DNA of 64,000 bases from Lycocorax pyrrhopterus obiensis (taxonomy: Eukaryota; Chordata; Aves; Passeriformes; Paradisaeidae), in assembly GCA_014706295.1 (NCBI GenBank), contig JACSVZ010000012.1:14961000-15024999 (forward strand). Reading direction: 5' to 3'. The position numbers and the translations under genes were made by a program. A model generated the notes under the pieces. That model was given only the letters and a program-made list of their open reading frames with translations, searched no databases and had not been told where the DNA came from. Shown one piece after another: positions 20,608 to 34,400 of the stretch (positions are counted from its first letter, which is position 1; every line of letters starts with the position of its first letter).

Positions 20608-23600
20608 ATGCTCGTCAAGGAGTACCGCATCTGCATGCCGCTCACCACCGAGGAGGTGAGCGCGGGGCACGGGGCCGCGGCTGCCACGAACCGGGGGGTG
20701 CCGTGGGCGCCGGAGACAGAGCGATGGAGGGGTTGTGGGTGGGGGTCTCGTACCCGGAGCAAAGAGGGATCGGTTGGTGCCCTGAGAGGGACACGGTGAC
20801 CCCTCTGGTGTGTCCTCGTGGCACGGCTTGGGGCAGGGACCGGGGCGTGCTGGGCTCGGGGTGTTCCGTGCGAGGGCTGAGCCGTACTTTGGGGTGCAGG
20901 TGGGGGGACATCCCGTCCCTGGGCACGGCGATCCTGGGGCACAGAGCCCGGCGGCAGCACCGGGGCACAGCAGGAGCAGGGGATGAACCAGCAGGGGAAG
21001 GGCGGCGGGGGTTTGGATGCCCGTGGTAAGACAGGGAGCACAAGCGCCATCCCTGCTCCGGCAGGGAGCCTGAATGCCATCGGCAAACAGCGCTGACAGC
21101 TGGCAGCATCCCTGGGCAAAGGTCTCTTGTGAGCACCTGGTGCCGACGGGGCCGTTTTGGGGAGCGGGGACCTGCAGCGGTGCCCACCCGGGGCAGTGCC
21201 ATCCCTCCCTGGTGGCACCTGGGGAAGGTTTTAATTTAGGCAGAGTGGGGTGGTAGAATCGTGCTGGCGAGTGGGGTGGTGGATGGGATCTTCAGCAGAA
21301 CAATCAAACCCTTATTGCACAGCTGCATCACCAAATACACAAATACACCTTCTCGTTATATATATGGCATAGACACATCCATACATATCACAGACACACG
21401 GCTTTCCCTGGCTCCCAGGCAGTTTGCCGAGCAGAAAACCTCCAGGCATTCTGCAAGGCACTGGGAAAGCACAGGGACAGCAGGATCCAGCCCTTGCCTG
21501 GGCGTCGGGACAGCCTAGGGGCACTGGAGGTCACACAGGGTGCCCCAGGAACCCACTGCCCTCTGCACGGCTCAGGCTCTGCCACCCCTTGCTCCGTGCC
21601 TCAGTTTCCCCTCTGGGCAGTGTGGCTCAGCCCCCGGCTGTGCCGGGCAGTCACCGGGGCCGGTGGCAGTGAGGGCGGGCGCTGTGGTTGCAGTACCGCG
21701 TGGGGCAGCTCTACACCATCAGCAAGCACAGCCACCAGGAGAGCGAGAAGGGCGAGGGCGTGGAGGTGGTGAAGAACGAGCCCCACGAGGACCCCGTCCA
21801 CGGCCCCGGCCAGTTCACTGAGAAGCGTGTCCACCTCTCCAGGTGAGCCTGTGGCTCCGGTGATGGGTGCTGGGTGGGCACTGCAGTGGGGGGTATGGGC
21901 AGGCATCAGGGTGGCTCCAGCTCTTCCTCCAAAATTCCTGGGGAACATCCTGCCGGGGTCCTGGACACCCTGCAGTGTGGCTGCACTCCCAGGGTTACCC
22001 CCATCGTTTCCCGGGCTGCCTCCATCATCTCCCAGGGGTGCCACCAAGTCCTGGGTTGCACTGATCTTGGGGGGCTGCACCCAACTATGGGGGCTGCACC
22101 ATCTGTCAGGGTGTAGCCATCTCCTGGGGTGCAGTCATCTTGGGGCGCTGCACCCATCTCCCAGGCACCCACCCATCTTCAAGGGCTGTGTGTGTCTCCC
22201 AGTGGGGTCCCCAAGTCCTGGGGTGCACCCATCTTTGGGGCCTGCATCCAGTTTTGGGAGCTGCACTTATCTCTCAGGGTGTACCCATCTCCTGGGGTGC
22301 TCTGATCTTGGGGGGCTGCACCCATCTCTGGGGCTGCACCCATCTCTGGGGGTGCACCCATTTTCGGGAGCTATGTCCCAGGGTGCACCCATCTTAGGGG
22401 TTCACCCCTTCTCTGGGGGGCTGCCCCCTGCTTATGGGATGCACCCATCTCAGGACATGCACCCACCTTGCAGGGGTGCACCCACCCCTCTCTGGTGGGC
22501 ACTCAGCTCTGGGTGCTGGTGGGTACCTGATTGGGGGGCTCAGCAACGCCCTGGCCCTGGGGGTGTCACTGTGGGGCAGTCGCTGGCCCCCAGCACCACT
22601 GTCCCCATGTCCCCTCAACCGTGTGCGGACTCGGGCTGCTCCCCACCAGGAGCTGCTGGTGTGAGACGGGTTATTTTTAGCTGCAGCACTCACGATTCCC
22701 CTCTCGCCTGAAATTTATTTATAACGCCTGAAAATTAATCAAAACCCACCTACCGACTCCCCCGGGGGCCTGATCCTGCCGGGGTGCTGGAGGGGAACGG
22801 GAGCACCCTGGGGGGTCAGCCCTGGGGAGGTGGAGGGGCCATGGGGAAGGGGTGGGTGTCCAGGAAGGAGGGTGGGGTGGGGGTTTCTTGGGGAGGAAAG
22901 GGGAGTAAGGGTGTCTGGGGAGGAGGTGGGGAACCTGAGGAGAGGATGGGGGCACTGGGGTGGAGATAGGGAGCTGGCACAGATCCTGGGGGGTCCTGGC
23001 ATGCAGATGAAGGTGCTGGGGAGGGGGCAGGGGTCTCTGGGGGGGGAATACTGGGGCACTGGGGAGGGTCCTGGGGAGGTGACAGGGGTCCCTGAGGGTG
23101 TTCTGAGGTGCAGTTGATGATCCAGGGGTGCAGAGGAGGGTCCTGGGGAGGTGACAGGGCTCCTTGGGGGTATTCTGAGGTGCAGGTGAGGGCTCCTGGA
23201 GACATCCTGGAGTGGAGGTGAGGGTGCATGGTTGGGAGCTGGGGCAGAGGTGAGAGTCCTGGGGAGGTGACAGGTGTCCCTGGGGGTGTCCTGAGGTGCA
23301 GATGACAGTGTTGGAATGCAGATGCAGGTGCTGGGGAGGTGGCAGTGGTTACTGGGAGAGATGCTGGGATGCAGATGAGGGTCCTGGGATGCAGATGAGG
23401 GTCCCTGGGGACATCCTGGGGTGGAGGTGAGGGTCCTAGGTAGCAGGTGGGGTTCCTGGGGTGGGAATGGGGGTCCCTGGGGACATCCTGGGGTGGAGGT
23501 GAGGATCCTAGGTAGCAGGTGGGGTTCCTGGGGTGGGAATGGGGGTCCCAGAACCAGGCTGTGTTTGGCGGCGCAGGGCTGGGTGGCACCAGCCATGTCC

Positions 23601-26192
23601 TGTCCTGAGGGGGTGCCCTGCCATGGTGCCCACAGCAAACTGCCGAGCTGGGCACGGGCGGTGACGCCCCGCATCTTCTACATCACCGAGAAGGCCTGGA
23701 ACTACTACCCCTACACCATCACCGGTGAGCCCCGGCAGGGCGTGGGACGGGCACCCCCGGGCACCCTGTCCCTGCCCCGTGGTGGGGGGGCTGCGGGGAG
23801 CTGCCCCCGGTCTCACTGCTCCCTCTCTCCCCCGTGATGCCACCCGGCGATGCCACCCTGTGATGCTGATGTGCCATGGTGTCCCTGCAGAGTACACGGT
23901 AAGGAGGTGGCATGGGACGGCCTGTCCCCTTCCTCAGCAGCTGGCTGGGGAGGGGGCGCTGGGGGGGGGGCATTTTTAGGGGTGGGTGTCCTTTGGGACA
24001 GGCATCCTTCAGGGTTGAGTGTCCCTCAGGGTGGGCATCGCTCAGGGTGGGTGTCACTGTGGTGGGTGGCCCTTGCGTGGGTGTCCTTCGGGCTGGGCAT
24101 CCCTCAGGGTGGGTGTCCCGTGGGGCTCAGATTCCCTCGGGGATGGGAGTCCCCTGGAGAGGATGTCCTTGTGGCTGGGTGGGTGGTCCTTGAGAATGAC
24201 CATCCTTGGAGGTGAGTGTCCCTCAGGGCTGGGTGTCCTTTGGGTGGGTGTCCCTCAGGATCAGTATCCCTGGACCACACATCTTTTGGGGATGGGCATT
24301 CTTGGGGGTGGGGTGTCCCTCGGGGTGGGTGTCCCTCAGGGTGGGCATCCCTGGGAGTGGTGTCCCTCGGGATGGGCATCCCTCGGGGACCAGCTGACAG
24401 CCACTCCCTGCAGTGCTCCTTCCTGCCCAAGTTCTCCATCTACATCGAGACCAAGTACGAGGACAACTGCGGGGACAGCGAGAATGTGAGTGTGCACCGC
24501 AGCTGAGGCCTGGCAAACTCACCACTTCACAACTCGTGCTCCGTGTCACTCACCCTCCCTCCCCTCCCCTCCTCTCCCCAGATCTTCCACAGCGACAAAA
24601 TCCTGGGTGACCACGAGGTCTCTTTCCTGGACATCGCCTTCGACGAGATCCCTGAGCGCTACTACCGCAGCCTGGAGGTACCACGGCTGGGGACGAGGGA
24701 GCTCCCTGAGGCCACCCCCTTGTCTATTGTCCCGGGGGGGGGAACTCATGACCCTGCTCTTCCTCATCCCCCCAGGACCCCCGTTTCTTCAGCTCGGCCA
24801 AGACGGGCCGGGGGCCACTGCGGGAGGGCTGGCGCCAGCACACCAAGCCCATCATGTGCTCCTACAAACTGGTCAGCGTCAAGTTCGAGGTGTGGGGGCT
24901 GCAGACGCGGGTGGAGCAGTTTGTGCACAAGGTGAGAGGGGCCCAAGGGGGGTTGGGGGGTACTGGGGGGGCAATGACAGGGTGCTGACCCCCGTGGTGT
25001 TGCAGGTGATCCGGGACATCCTGCTGATCGGGCACCGGCAGGCTTTTGCCTGGGTGGACGAGTGGTGCGGTGAGTCCGTGGGGTCACCCGGCGCTGCGGG
25101 GAGGGGGGCACACGGTGCCCATGGAGGGAGGGGGCTGCAGGTCTAACCGCTGATGCCACTAACCCCACCACAGCTCCTGCTCTTCCTCCGCCTGCGCTGC
25201 TGCCTGCTCTGCCTGTGCTGCCTGTGCTGCCTGCTCACCCCTGCCTGCACCCCCGCACGCTGCCCGCTCCCCTGCACCCCTCGGGGAGGACGGGGACAGG
25301 GGTCCCAGCACCCTGGCTGTGCTGCCTGCACCCCCATTCTGGCAGGGACACGCGCTGCAGGCGGCTGCCACGTGCGGGCACGGGGACGGGAGCCCCGGGT
25401 TTGGTGGCAGCTGGCGGCGGGTGCCAGGCCACCCCGGTGAGCGGCTCTCTGCCTTCCAGACATGTCCCTGGAAGAGGTCCGGGCCTTCGAGACTCAGATG
25501 CAAGTGGCCACAAACCAAAAGCTGGGGAACCAGCACCCCTAAGCCCCTCTGCCTGCCGGGGACGGACCCCCCGGACCCCGCCTTGCTGCCTGGGGGTGGG
25601 TGCAGGCAGGGGGGCTTGTGCCCCCCCTGCACCCCGCGGCGGAGGGTCCCCCTTCCCAGCTGCCCTCCCCGCGTGTCCCCTGCCTGCGCTGCCTGTGCTG
25701 CCTGTCCATCCCTTCCCCTCTGCTGGCTGGGCTGGTGCTGGAGTTGGGGAGCTGGCTGTGCTGCCCAGCATCCCCTTCCCTGCCCGTCCCCCTGTCCCCA
25801 GTCCCTGTCCCCTTCCTGTCCCCCAGCTCGGTGGGGAGCCGGGGCGCGGGGCGCAGGCTGCCCCGGGATGAGGGGGTGCCGGACGCGGCCGTGCCGAGCG
25901 GCCCCAAGCCCGGCTGTGCTCGGCAGGGATGACGATGGAGGAGGTGCGGCGCTACGAGCAGGAGACGCAGGAGGCCACCAACGAGCTCATCGGCCTGGTG
26001 GCACCGGCCATCTCGGTCAGCGAGGTGGGGCAGCCCACGGCCACGCACTCGGCCCCTGCCAGCGCCCCCTCCACTCCCCTCAGCGACGAGGCCCCCGAGT
26101 TCCTGGCTCCCCCCAAGACTCGCCCGCGGAAGAAGTCGGCGCCGGAGACCCTGACGCTGCCCGCGCTGCGGGAACGCGCTGGCGCCGAGTGA
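20608..26192 (+). CDS. PITPNC1: PITPNC1-like phosphatidylinositol transfer protein (RdgB-beta class), long form
   Basis: Coding exons are 20608-20655, 21694-21842, 23636-23724, 23891-23898 (8 nt), 24414-24485, 24582-24677, 24776-24931, 25006-25069 and 25927-26192; they encode 315 aa in one frame. PITPNC1 proteins carry phosphatidylinositol and phosphatidic acid between membranes and bind 14-3-3 through their C-terminal tail. The protein starts [20 protein letters not shown] and contains [40 protein letters not shown], the [11 protein letters not shown] loop, [20 protein letters not shown] and [17 protein letters not shown], all hallmarks of the PITPNC1 START-like fold. The tail has Ser/Pro-rich [20 protein letters not shown] and [12 protein letters not shown], a plausible 14-3-3 site, as in the long mammalian isoform. 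The gene is only 5.6 kb whereas mammalian PITPNC1 is very large, so this may be a compact paralogue. Confidence 0.93.
22020..22520. repeat. Minisatellite A in PITP intron 2
   Basis: Units of about 25-32 bases built on 'ggggtgcacccatctctgg' and 'gggggctgcacccatc' repeat some 15-18 times between 22020 and 22520. Confidence 0.8.
22780..23560. repeat. Minisatellite B in PITP intron 2
   Basis: A second, unrelated array is built on 'gtcctggggtggaggtgagg' and 'ggtcctggggaggtgacagg'. Its 3' end is a higher-order duplication: the block around 23405-23465 is repeated almost exactly at 23478-23538. It ends about 75 bases before the acceptor of exon 3. Confidence 0.8.
23891..23898 (+). other. PITPNC1: 8-nt microexon of the PITP gene
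   Basis: Between a ctgcag acceptor and a gtaagg donor only the eight bases agtacacg remain. With the last base of the previous exon (G) they encode Glu-Tyr-Thr, giving the conserved ITEYTCSF segment of PITPNC1 proteins. Omitting it would shift the frame, so it must be spliced in for a functional product. Neither flanking exon has an alternative site supplying these residues. Confidence 0.85.
23950..24395. repeat. Minisatellite in PITP intron 4
   Basis: About 20 imperfect units of 17-22 bases on the theme 'gggtgggtgtccctcagg' fill nearly the whole 515-base intron downstream of the microexon. Confidence 0.8.
25460..25542 (+). CDS. PITPNC1: Alternative last exon of the PITP gene (short isoform)
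   Basis: This exon follows a gccttccag acceptor and accepts the same phase-1 donor (25069) as the exon at 25927. It adds a tail starting [13 protein letters not shown], rich in N/Q, and ends in TAA at 25540-25542, making a 254-aa protein without the Ser/Pro 14-3-3 tail. Mammalian PITPNC1 likewise has a short (268 aa) and a long (332 aa) form. Its opening resembles the start of the long-form exon ([14 protein letters not shown]), suggesting descent from a tandem exon duplication. No AATAAA was seen between 25543 and 25926, so the short mRNA may share the distal polyadenylation site or use a variant signal. Confidence 0.85.
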
Positions 26193-26809
26193 CGCCGGCG
26201 GTGCCACTCCGTGCTGGACTGTGCCAGCTCCGCCGCCCACCCCGGCCCCGCCGACGGGCGCAGAGCCCAGGGAGGGACCCGCACCCGCTGTCAGGGCGCT
26301 GGCAGCCCTGGGGTATGCTGGCCTCCCCGAGCCATCGTGGGTGCCCACACGGGTCGGTGCCACCACTGCCGTGCCAGACCCGGTGGCTGCACCAGGAGGG
26401 GACGCCAGGCCAGCGTGGTCCCCGGCAGCGTCGGGCGATGCCGCAGGAGCTGCTTCCCTCGACTCCACCTGCCCCGGTATCCACAAGGGCCACCGAGGCT
26501 GGAGAGCAGTGGGGAGGTGCCAGCTGGTGCCCACTTGCCGTGGCCAGGCTGGTGGCCAGTGCCAGGCTGGAGCAGTGCCCTGCAGGGTAGGCACCAGCGT
26601 GGCGGCACAGTGAGGGTGACAGCGACAGTGACAGCTGGGCGCTGGGCTGGGGCTCCCCACAGGACCCCAAGGGGCTGCACAGCCCTGTGCACGGCTGGTC
26701 CCGCAGTCAGGGTCCCCTTCGCTGTCCCTCCAGAGGCCGTGGCTGCTCGAGGGGGGCTGGGGTGGGCTCAGCCCCTCGTTTTCTTTAGGAAAACAAAGGC
26801 CTTTTTGGA

Positions 26810-26815
26810 AATAAA
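26810..26815 (+). promoter_or_regulatory. Polyadenylation signal of the PITP gene (AATAAA)
   Basis: A canonical AATAAA lies 617 bases after the long-form stop codon. The intervening bases are GC-rich 3' untranslated sequence without other features. Cleavage would be expected around 26825-26845. Confidence 0.8.
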
Positions 26816-26848
26816 GCTCGAGACACGGCAGCTGGTTGCTGGTAGTGA

Positions 26849-26854
26849 TTTATT
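26849..26854 (-). promoter_or_regulatory. MSS51 polyadenylation signal on the minus strand (AATAAA)
   Basis: TTTATT on the given strand reads AATAAA on the minus strand, 163 bases beyond the MSS51 stop codon. Cleavage is expected near 26820-26840, overlapping the cleavage zone of the opposing PITP gene. Confidence 0.75.
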
Positions 26855-27017
26855 TGGTGCTGTGGAAGGGCGCCATGCCTGTGCTGGGGTGCTGCATCCC
26901 CCCAGGCCTGCATGTGTGCAGTGAGGGATGTCTGGATCGCTGATCCCAGGATGGGGAGATGGGGTCCTGGATGGGATGGCGAGGCTCTGGGGGTCGGGTG
27001 GTCAGGGCAGGCAGGAA

Positions 27018-29856
<2,839 letters not shown>

Positions 29857-30473
29857 TCAGCCCCCAGGAGCCGGTGCTGACGGCCGTGGCCCCTCGGAAT
29901 CGGATAGCGGAGCTATTCTGGGCATCCCCTCCCCGGGAACGGGCCAACCCGCTCCGGGGGTCCGGCTCCCGCCCCAAAAGCCGCGCTGGTGGCAGTGGGG
30001 TGCCCCAAAACGCTGTAGGGTCCCACACTGCAAATCTGGGGGGAACTTGGGGGGCTGCCCAAGACCCCAGGACCCCTCTGTCACCATAGGGACACAAAGC
30101 CACTGCCTCAGCCCCCCGCCATAGGGTCCGCACCCCAGCCCGGCCTACGGGGACCCCCTCCCACCCCCTCAGGGCCCCCAGTGGGGTGTGAGGGAGTGCC
30201 TGGGTGGGCACCGCGGCTTCTGCCAGCCGGGGCGGAGGCCAGCAGTGGGCTGCGGCAGCAGGCGGGCGCACCAGGCTGCAAAGGGGGACATGGTGGCCCT
30301 ACAGCACCGCCAGCTCATACGGGACGGCCCGGGGGGACCGCCGCCCCACTGGGGGCTGCTGAGGGCTGCCCACACCCATCATGGCGGCGGCCGCGGCCTC
30401 ACGGGCACGCCCCCAAACACGCGGGGAAGGGCCGGGGTCCCGCGAGGTTTCGGGGTCCTGCGGGAGCAGCCGC

Positions 30474-30487
30474 GTCGCTGTGGTTAC
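30474..30487 (-). promoter_or_regulatory. RFX X-box-like site upstream of CFAP70
   Basis: On the minus strand the sequence reads gtaaccacagcgac, matching 11 of the 12 specified bases of the X-box consensus GTNRCC-N2-RGYAAC bound by RFX factors, which switch on many ciliary genes. It sits in CpG-rich DNA about 80 bases before a possible first-exon donor (30566), the position expected for a ciliary promoter. Binding is not shown. Confidence 0.5.
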
Positions 30488-30561
30488 GGGACGCGAGCCC
30501 TCCGCCGAGTCTCGTAGGCCGCAGGTTCGAGCCCCGGCGCCGCACGGTGCTCCGGCGGGCT

Positions 30562-30890
30562 CCCGGTGAGGGGCTGCAGGATCCCTCCGGGGCGGGAGGG
30601 CCTCCAGAACTGTCGGTGAGGGGCTGCAGGAGCATTCTGGGGCAAGAGAGCCTCACCCCTGGGTGAGGGGCTGCAGGAGCCCCCGGGTCTGCAGAGCCAC
30701 TAGTCCCGTGGGTCAGGGGCTGTAGGTGCACCCCAGGTCGGCAAGACCCCCGGGACAGTCGGTGCGGGGCTGCAGGACCATTCTGGGGCAGGAGAACCTC
30801 CAGGTCCGTGGGTGAGGGGCTGCTGGATACCCCCGGGTTGGGAAGACCCCCGGGACCGTCGGTGAGGGGCTGCAGGACCACAGCAGGGTG
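30562..30890. repeat. ~50-60-bp minisatellite carrying donor-like GGTGAGGGG in most units
   Basis: About seven units each contain 'ggtgaggggctgcagga' or a close variant followed by a G/C-rich spacer (cattctggggcaggagaacc or cccccgggttgg). Several units therefore contain a GGTGAGG donor-like motif. The first copy (GT at 30566-30567) would be a good donor for a non-coding CFAP70 exon. Confidence 0.75.
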
Positions 30891-31414
30891 AGAGCACCCC
30901 CGGGCCCATTTTTCTGCCCTGAGGGGGCTGCCAGGCCCTGGGGGTGTGAGGCGAGGGGGCCGTGGGGTCCCTGAGGGAATCCGGGGGGATTCACAAACCT
31001 GAGGAGCCGATGGAGCCGGGTCCCCACGGCATGTGGGAACCATGAGGGGTCGGGCTGGCAGCCGCCGGCCTTTGGCCCACGGCGTCACCATTAACTTAAA
31101 GAGGGAGCAAAAGAGAGCCAGGGATGTACCCGGTGCTGGGAGCTGAGAGCAGCCTGGCACAACAAACCTCTCCTGGGAGCTGCAGCTGGGTGAAGCTTAC
31201 AGAGATGGATAATTTTCACATTACATTTTTCCCAGTCCTCCCTCTGCACCTCGTGAGAGATTCGTCACTGCCAAAGCCCTGTGCTTTCAATGGTGTTTTG
31301 ACAGCCAAGCCCTGAATAGCGCTCACAACCAGCACTGCTGTGTCCTGTGGAGGTATCTGGGAGAGGAATGGAGCAGTTTCATGTTTCTTTCCTCATTCTT
31401 TCTCCTGCAGAGCC

Positions 31415-34400
31415 ATGGAGGTCCCTGCAGGGCTGACTGTTGGGAAGGACACTGCTGCATCTCTTCCCAGTATGTCACAGCCAATACCAGTACAGATCAC
31501 AGTCATGAATGCACAGGACCTGGTAAAGTTCTGAAAATATCTCTACTGATTTAATAAACACTGCCAGAGCAATTCTGTATGCGCTGGGATCCCCTGTGAG
31601 AGCAGGCGGGGGGTGATAAGGCTAAAGGAAGGAGTGGTGGGGGTATCAGAGTTTCAGCAATGCCACGCTGTGGCTTCCTCCTCCCTGCTGAGGAGTTGAC
31701 ACAGAGGAAAAAGCTTGTGAGGCACATAAATTGGGGAACACACCTCCCTAGCAGCAGGCCAGAGATACTGGGGTGAAATGTACTTCCCTGCCTCCTCTAA
31801 CTGTATGTAAATGGCAGGCTTTTAAGCAGAACACAGCGAAAATGTGATCAGTGAGACAAATACCTGTGAAAGGACCTCACCTTGGGAGTGAAGCCAGATT
31901 TTCATCCCAGCTCCAGCTGTTTAAATCATATTGAAAGCAGTAAGGTGGCTCTGGTTTTAGAAAGGCAGTGGATCCAGTGCAAGGCTATGAGCTGGTGCCA
32001 ATGAAACTACCACTGCTGTGATTTCCATGTGATGCACCCAGCTGTCCTTAAAGTCTTCCAGAGGCACTGACATTTGGGAGGGAATGTGGAGGAGAAGCTC
32101 AGCTCCTGCTGCAAGCAGAAAAAATGCAAATCCCTGCTTCTGCTCCAGCAGCAGACAGAAAAAGCAAGCCAAAAGCACCTGCTTGAGGCTTTTACATTGT
32201 AGTATTGAAGTACTTCTTACACTGATAGATTCAGCAAACAGCAGTTTAGGTGAGGTGTGAGGTGAGAGGAGGATAAACAACGCTGGGAAGAAAAGACCCA
32301 TGGATTGATTGCATCTGGAATGTTGCTTTGTGGTTCTGATTGCTCCACCGTGAGAAAGGGCTGTACAAAAGGGAGGGGGGGTTACAAAAGGGCAGTAATC
32401 ACAGCAACTATATGAAAAAAAATCCGGCTGTAAGAATGTGGAATCCACTTCTGGCTATAAGTGTGGAATCTGCTTAATTAGAGGCAACGTAGAGAAGGAT
32501 GAGAGAGGAGCCTTGGATAATTAATGGTACAGGGAAAGGTTAATTGGATTCTTCTGTTTAGCCATTCATAGGATGTGTGCTCAAGGAGACAGTGAGAAGG
32601 GCTGAAAATTAAAACCAAGAGATCTCTTTTTGTGTAAGAACCAGCATGGAACTAATTACCCCAGTGACAGGGAGAGAGGGAGCTCAGGGCGGGTTAGGCA
32701 TCCCTGTGGCTCAGCACTAAGGAAAAGCTGGGTTTGGGTACAATGGTCCTTGTGTTCAGCCACTTCTCTGTGGACTGAGAGCTAAACTGTGTTTCTGCTG
32801 CAGGGAGCCCTTTGGTACCTGCTGCCCAGCACTTCCTCTGCTGTGGAGGTGCCCGATGCTGCCCATGTGGGTCCTCAGTGCCACATGCTGTACCCTCACT
32901 GTCCCTCTCCAGCCCTGTTTAAGCCCCTCTGTTTAGACGTTTGAAATTCAAAGTAAAATCTGAATCTCCTCATCTCTGATTAAAGCAAAGTGGTATGAAG
33001 GTGGCGTAACAACAAATTGCAGAGCTCCCAAAGAGCTTGCTGGAGCCCTTCCTTTGATTTCATAGAATCATGGAATTGTTTATGTTGGAAAAGGCTTCTA
33101 AGACCATCAAGTCCAACCTTTAACCCAGCACTGCCAAGGCCACCACTAAACCCTGTTCCCAAGTGCCACATGCACATGTCTTTTGAACACTTGCAGGGAT
33201 GGGGACTCCCCCACTTCCCTGGGGAGCCTGTTCCAGTGCCTCACCACCCTTACAGTGAAGAAATTTTCCCTAATATCCAACCTAAGCCTCCCCTGGCACA
33301 ACTTAAGGCTGTTTTCTCTTGTCCATTTCAGGACATTCTGCACCATGGGACATCCACAGGTGTCCTGTGAACTCATCCCTGTAGCTCAGGAGCTGCTTTC
33401 TTAGGAGACAGCAAAGGTCTCAAGCTTCCTGGAAGTACAAAAATATCAGCGGAGTATTTTGGGATTTGTTTTAGATGTGTCTTTCCTGAGGTGAAGCCTG
33501 GACCTCTCTATCTCCCCCTGCCACAGCTCCTAATAATCCTTGGGGCATCATGGAGCAGGAAATTTCCCTTCTAAAGACAGGGGAGGGTGAGGTCCAAGCT
33601 CTGCTTCTCTTCCCCATTCCTGTGGTGGAACAGACCCCCACAAGTGAGCCCTGTCTTGGTCACTGACCCGAGCTGCTGCCAAAGGCACTCTGATCCTGGG
33701 ATGCTGCTGCAGACCCAGCTGCTCACTGAGCTCTTTTTTTGACAGAAAACTCTCAAAAGCAGCGTGCTGGTTACGTTGGTGCGTGTGGAGTACAACGGAG
33801 CAGTCCTGGGAGAGTCCCCCAAGACTGATGTCCTGCCAAATGGGAGAGCAGAATACAACTTCAGCACCAGCTTTGAGTGCAGCCCCGATGGGCCCACCTC
33901 CTTGGATGTCATTGTGCAGAAACCACTGCTCTGTAAGTGCCTGGTGCCAGATCTCCCACCCTGGAGCTGGGTACTGTCCCTGCAGGAGTTGCTGGTTCAG
34001 GAATAGCACTTCAGCAGCAGTGGTGGGAGGCTCTCAGCACTTCTTGTCCATCTCTGCCAGCTGGAAGAATCCCCTTTCATGTTGGCCCGTGCTCCTTTGG
34101 CTTTGCTGTGCTTGTCAGCCCTGGGAGGTGAAGAGGAGCATGTGCCAGAGCTGACACAGACCCTCCCCAGTGCCTGACCTGCTCGTCCAAGGAATTCTGC
34201 CAGCTCCTCTCTTTTTATCTCCCTAGTGACCGTGCTAGAAGTGGGGCCAAAGGAGAAGAAAAAACCAGAGAAAATCACTCCTCTTGGCCAAGCTGTGGTG
34301 GACCTGCTACCTCTGCTGCAAGGTACAACATCAAATTCCACAGCCTCCATGACCACTCCTTGCTCCCTGGCACTTTTTGATCTCTGCTTGTGGACCCCTG

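Noticed and set aside
25153..25260. Leu/Cys-rich stretch ([18 protein letters not shown]) between the two PITP last exons as a signal peptide or coding extension
   Set aside because: It is a ctgcctgtg-type simple repeat in an intron; the flanking splice sites already give the conserved protein ends.
30474..30560. tRNA-like T-arm (ggttcgagcc) and a tctcgta loop upstream of CFAP70
   Set aside because: The anticodon stem does not pair, the T-stem is poor and no acceptor stem can be formed; the A- and B-box spacing is not satisfied.
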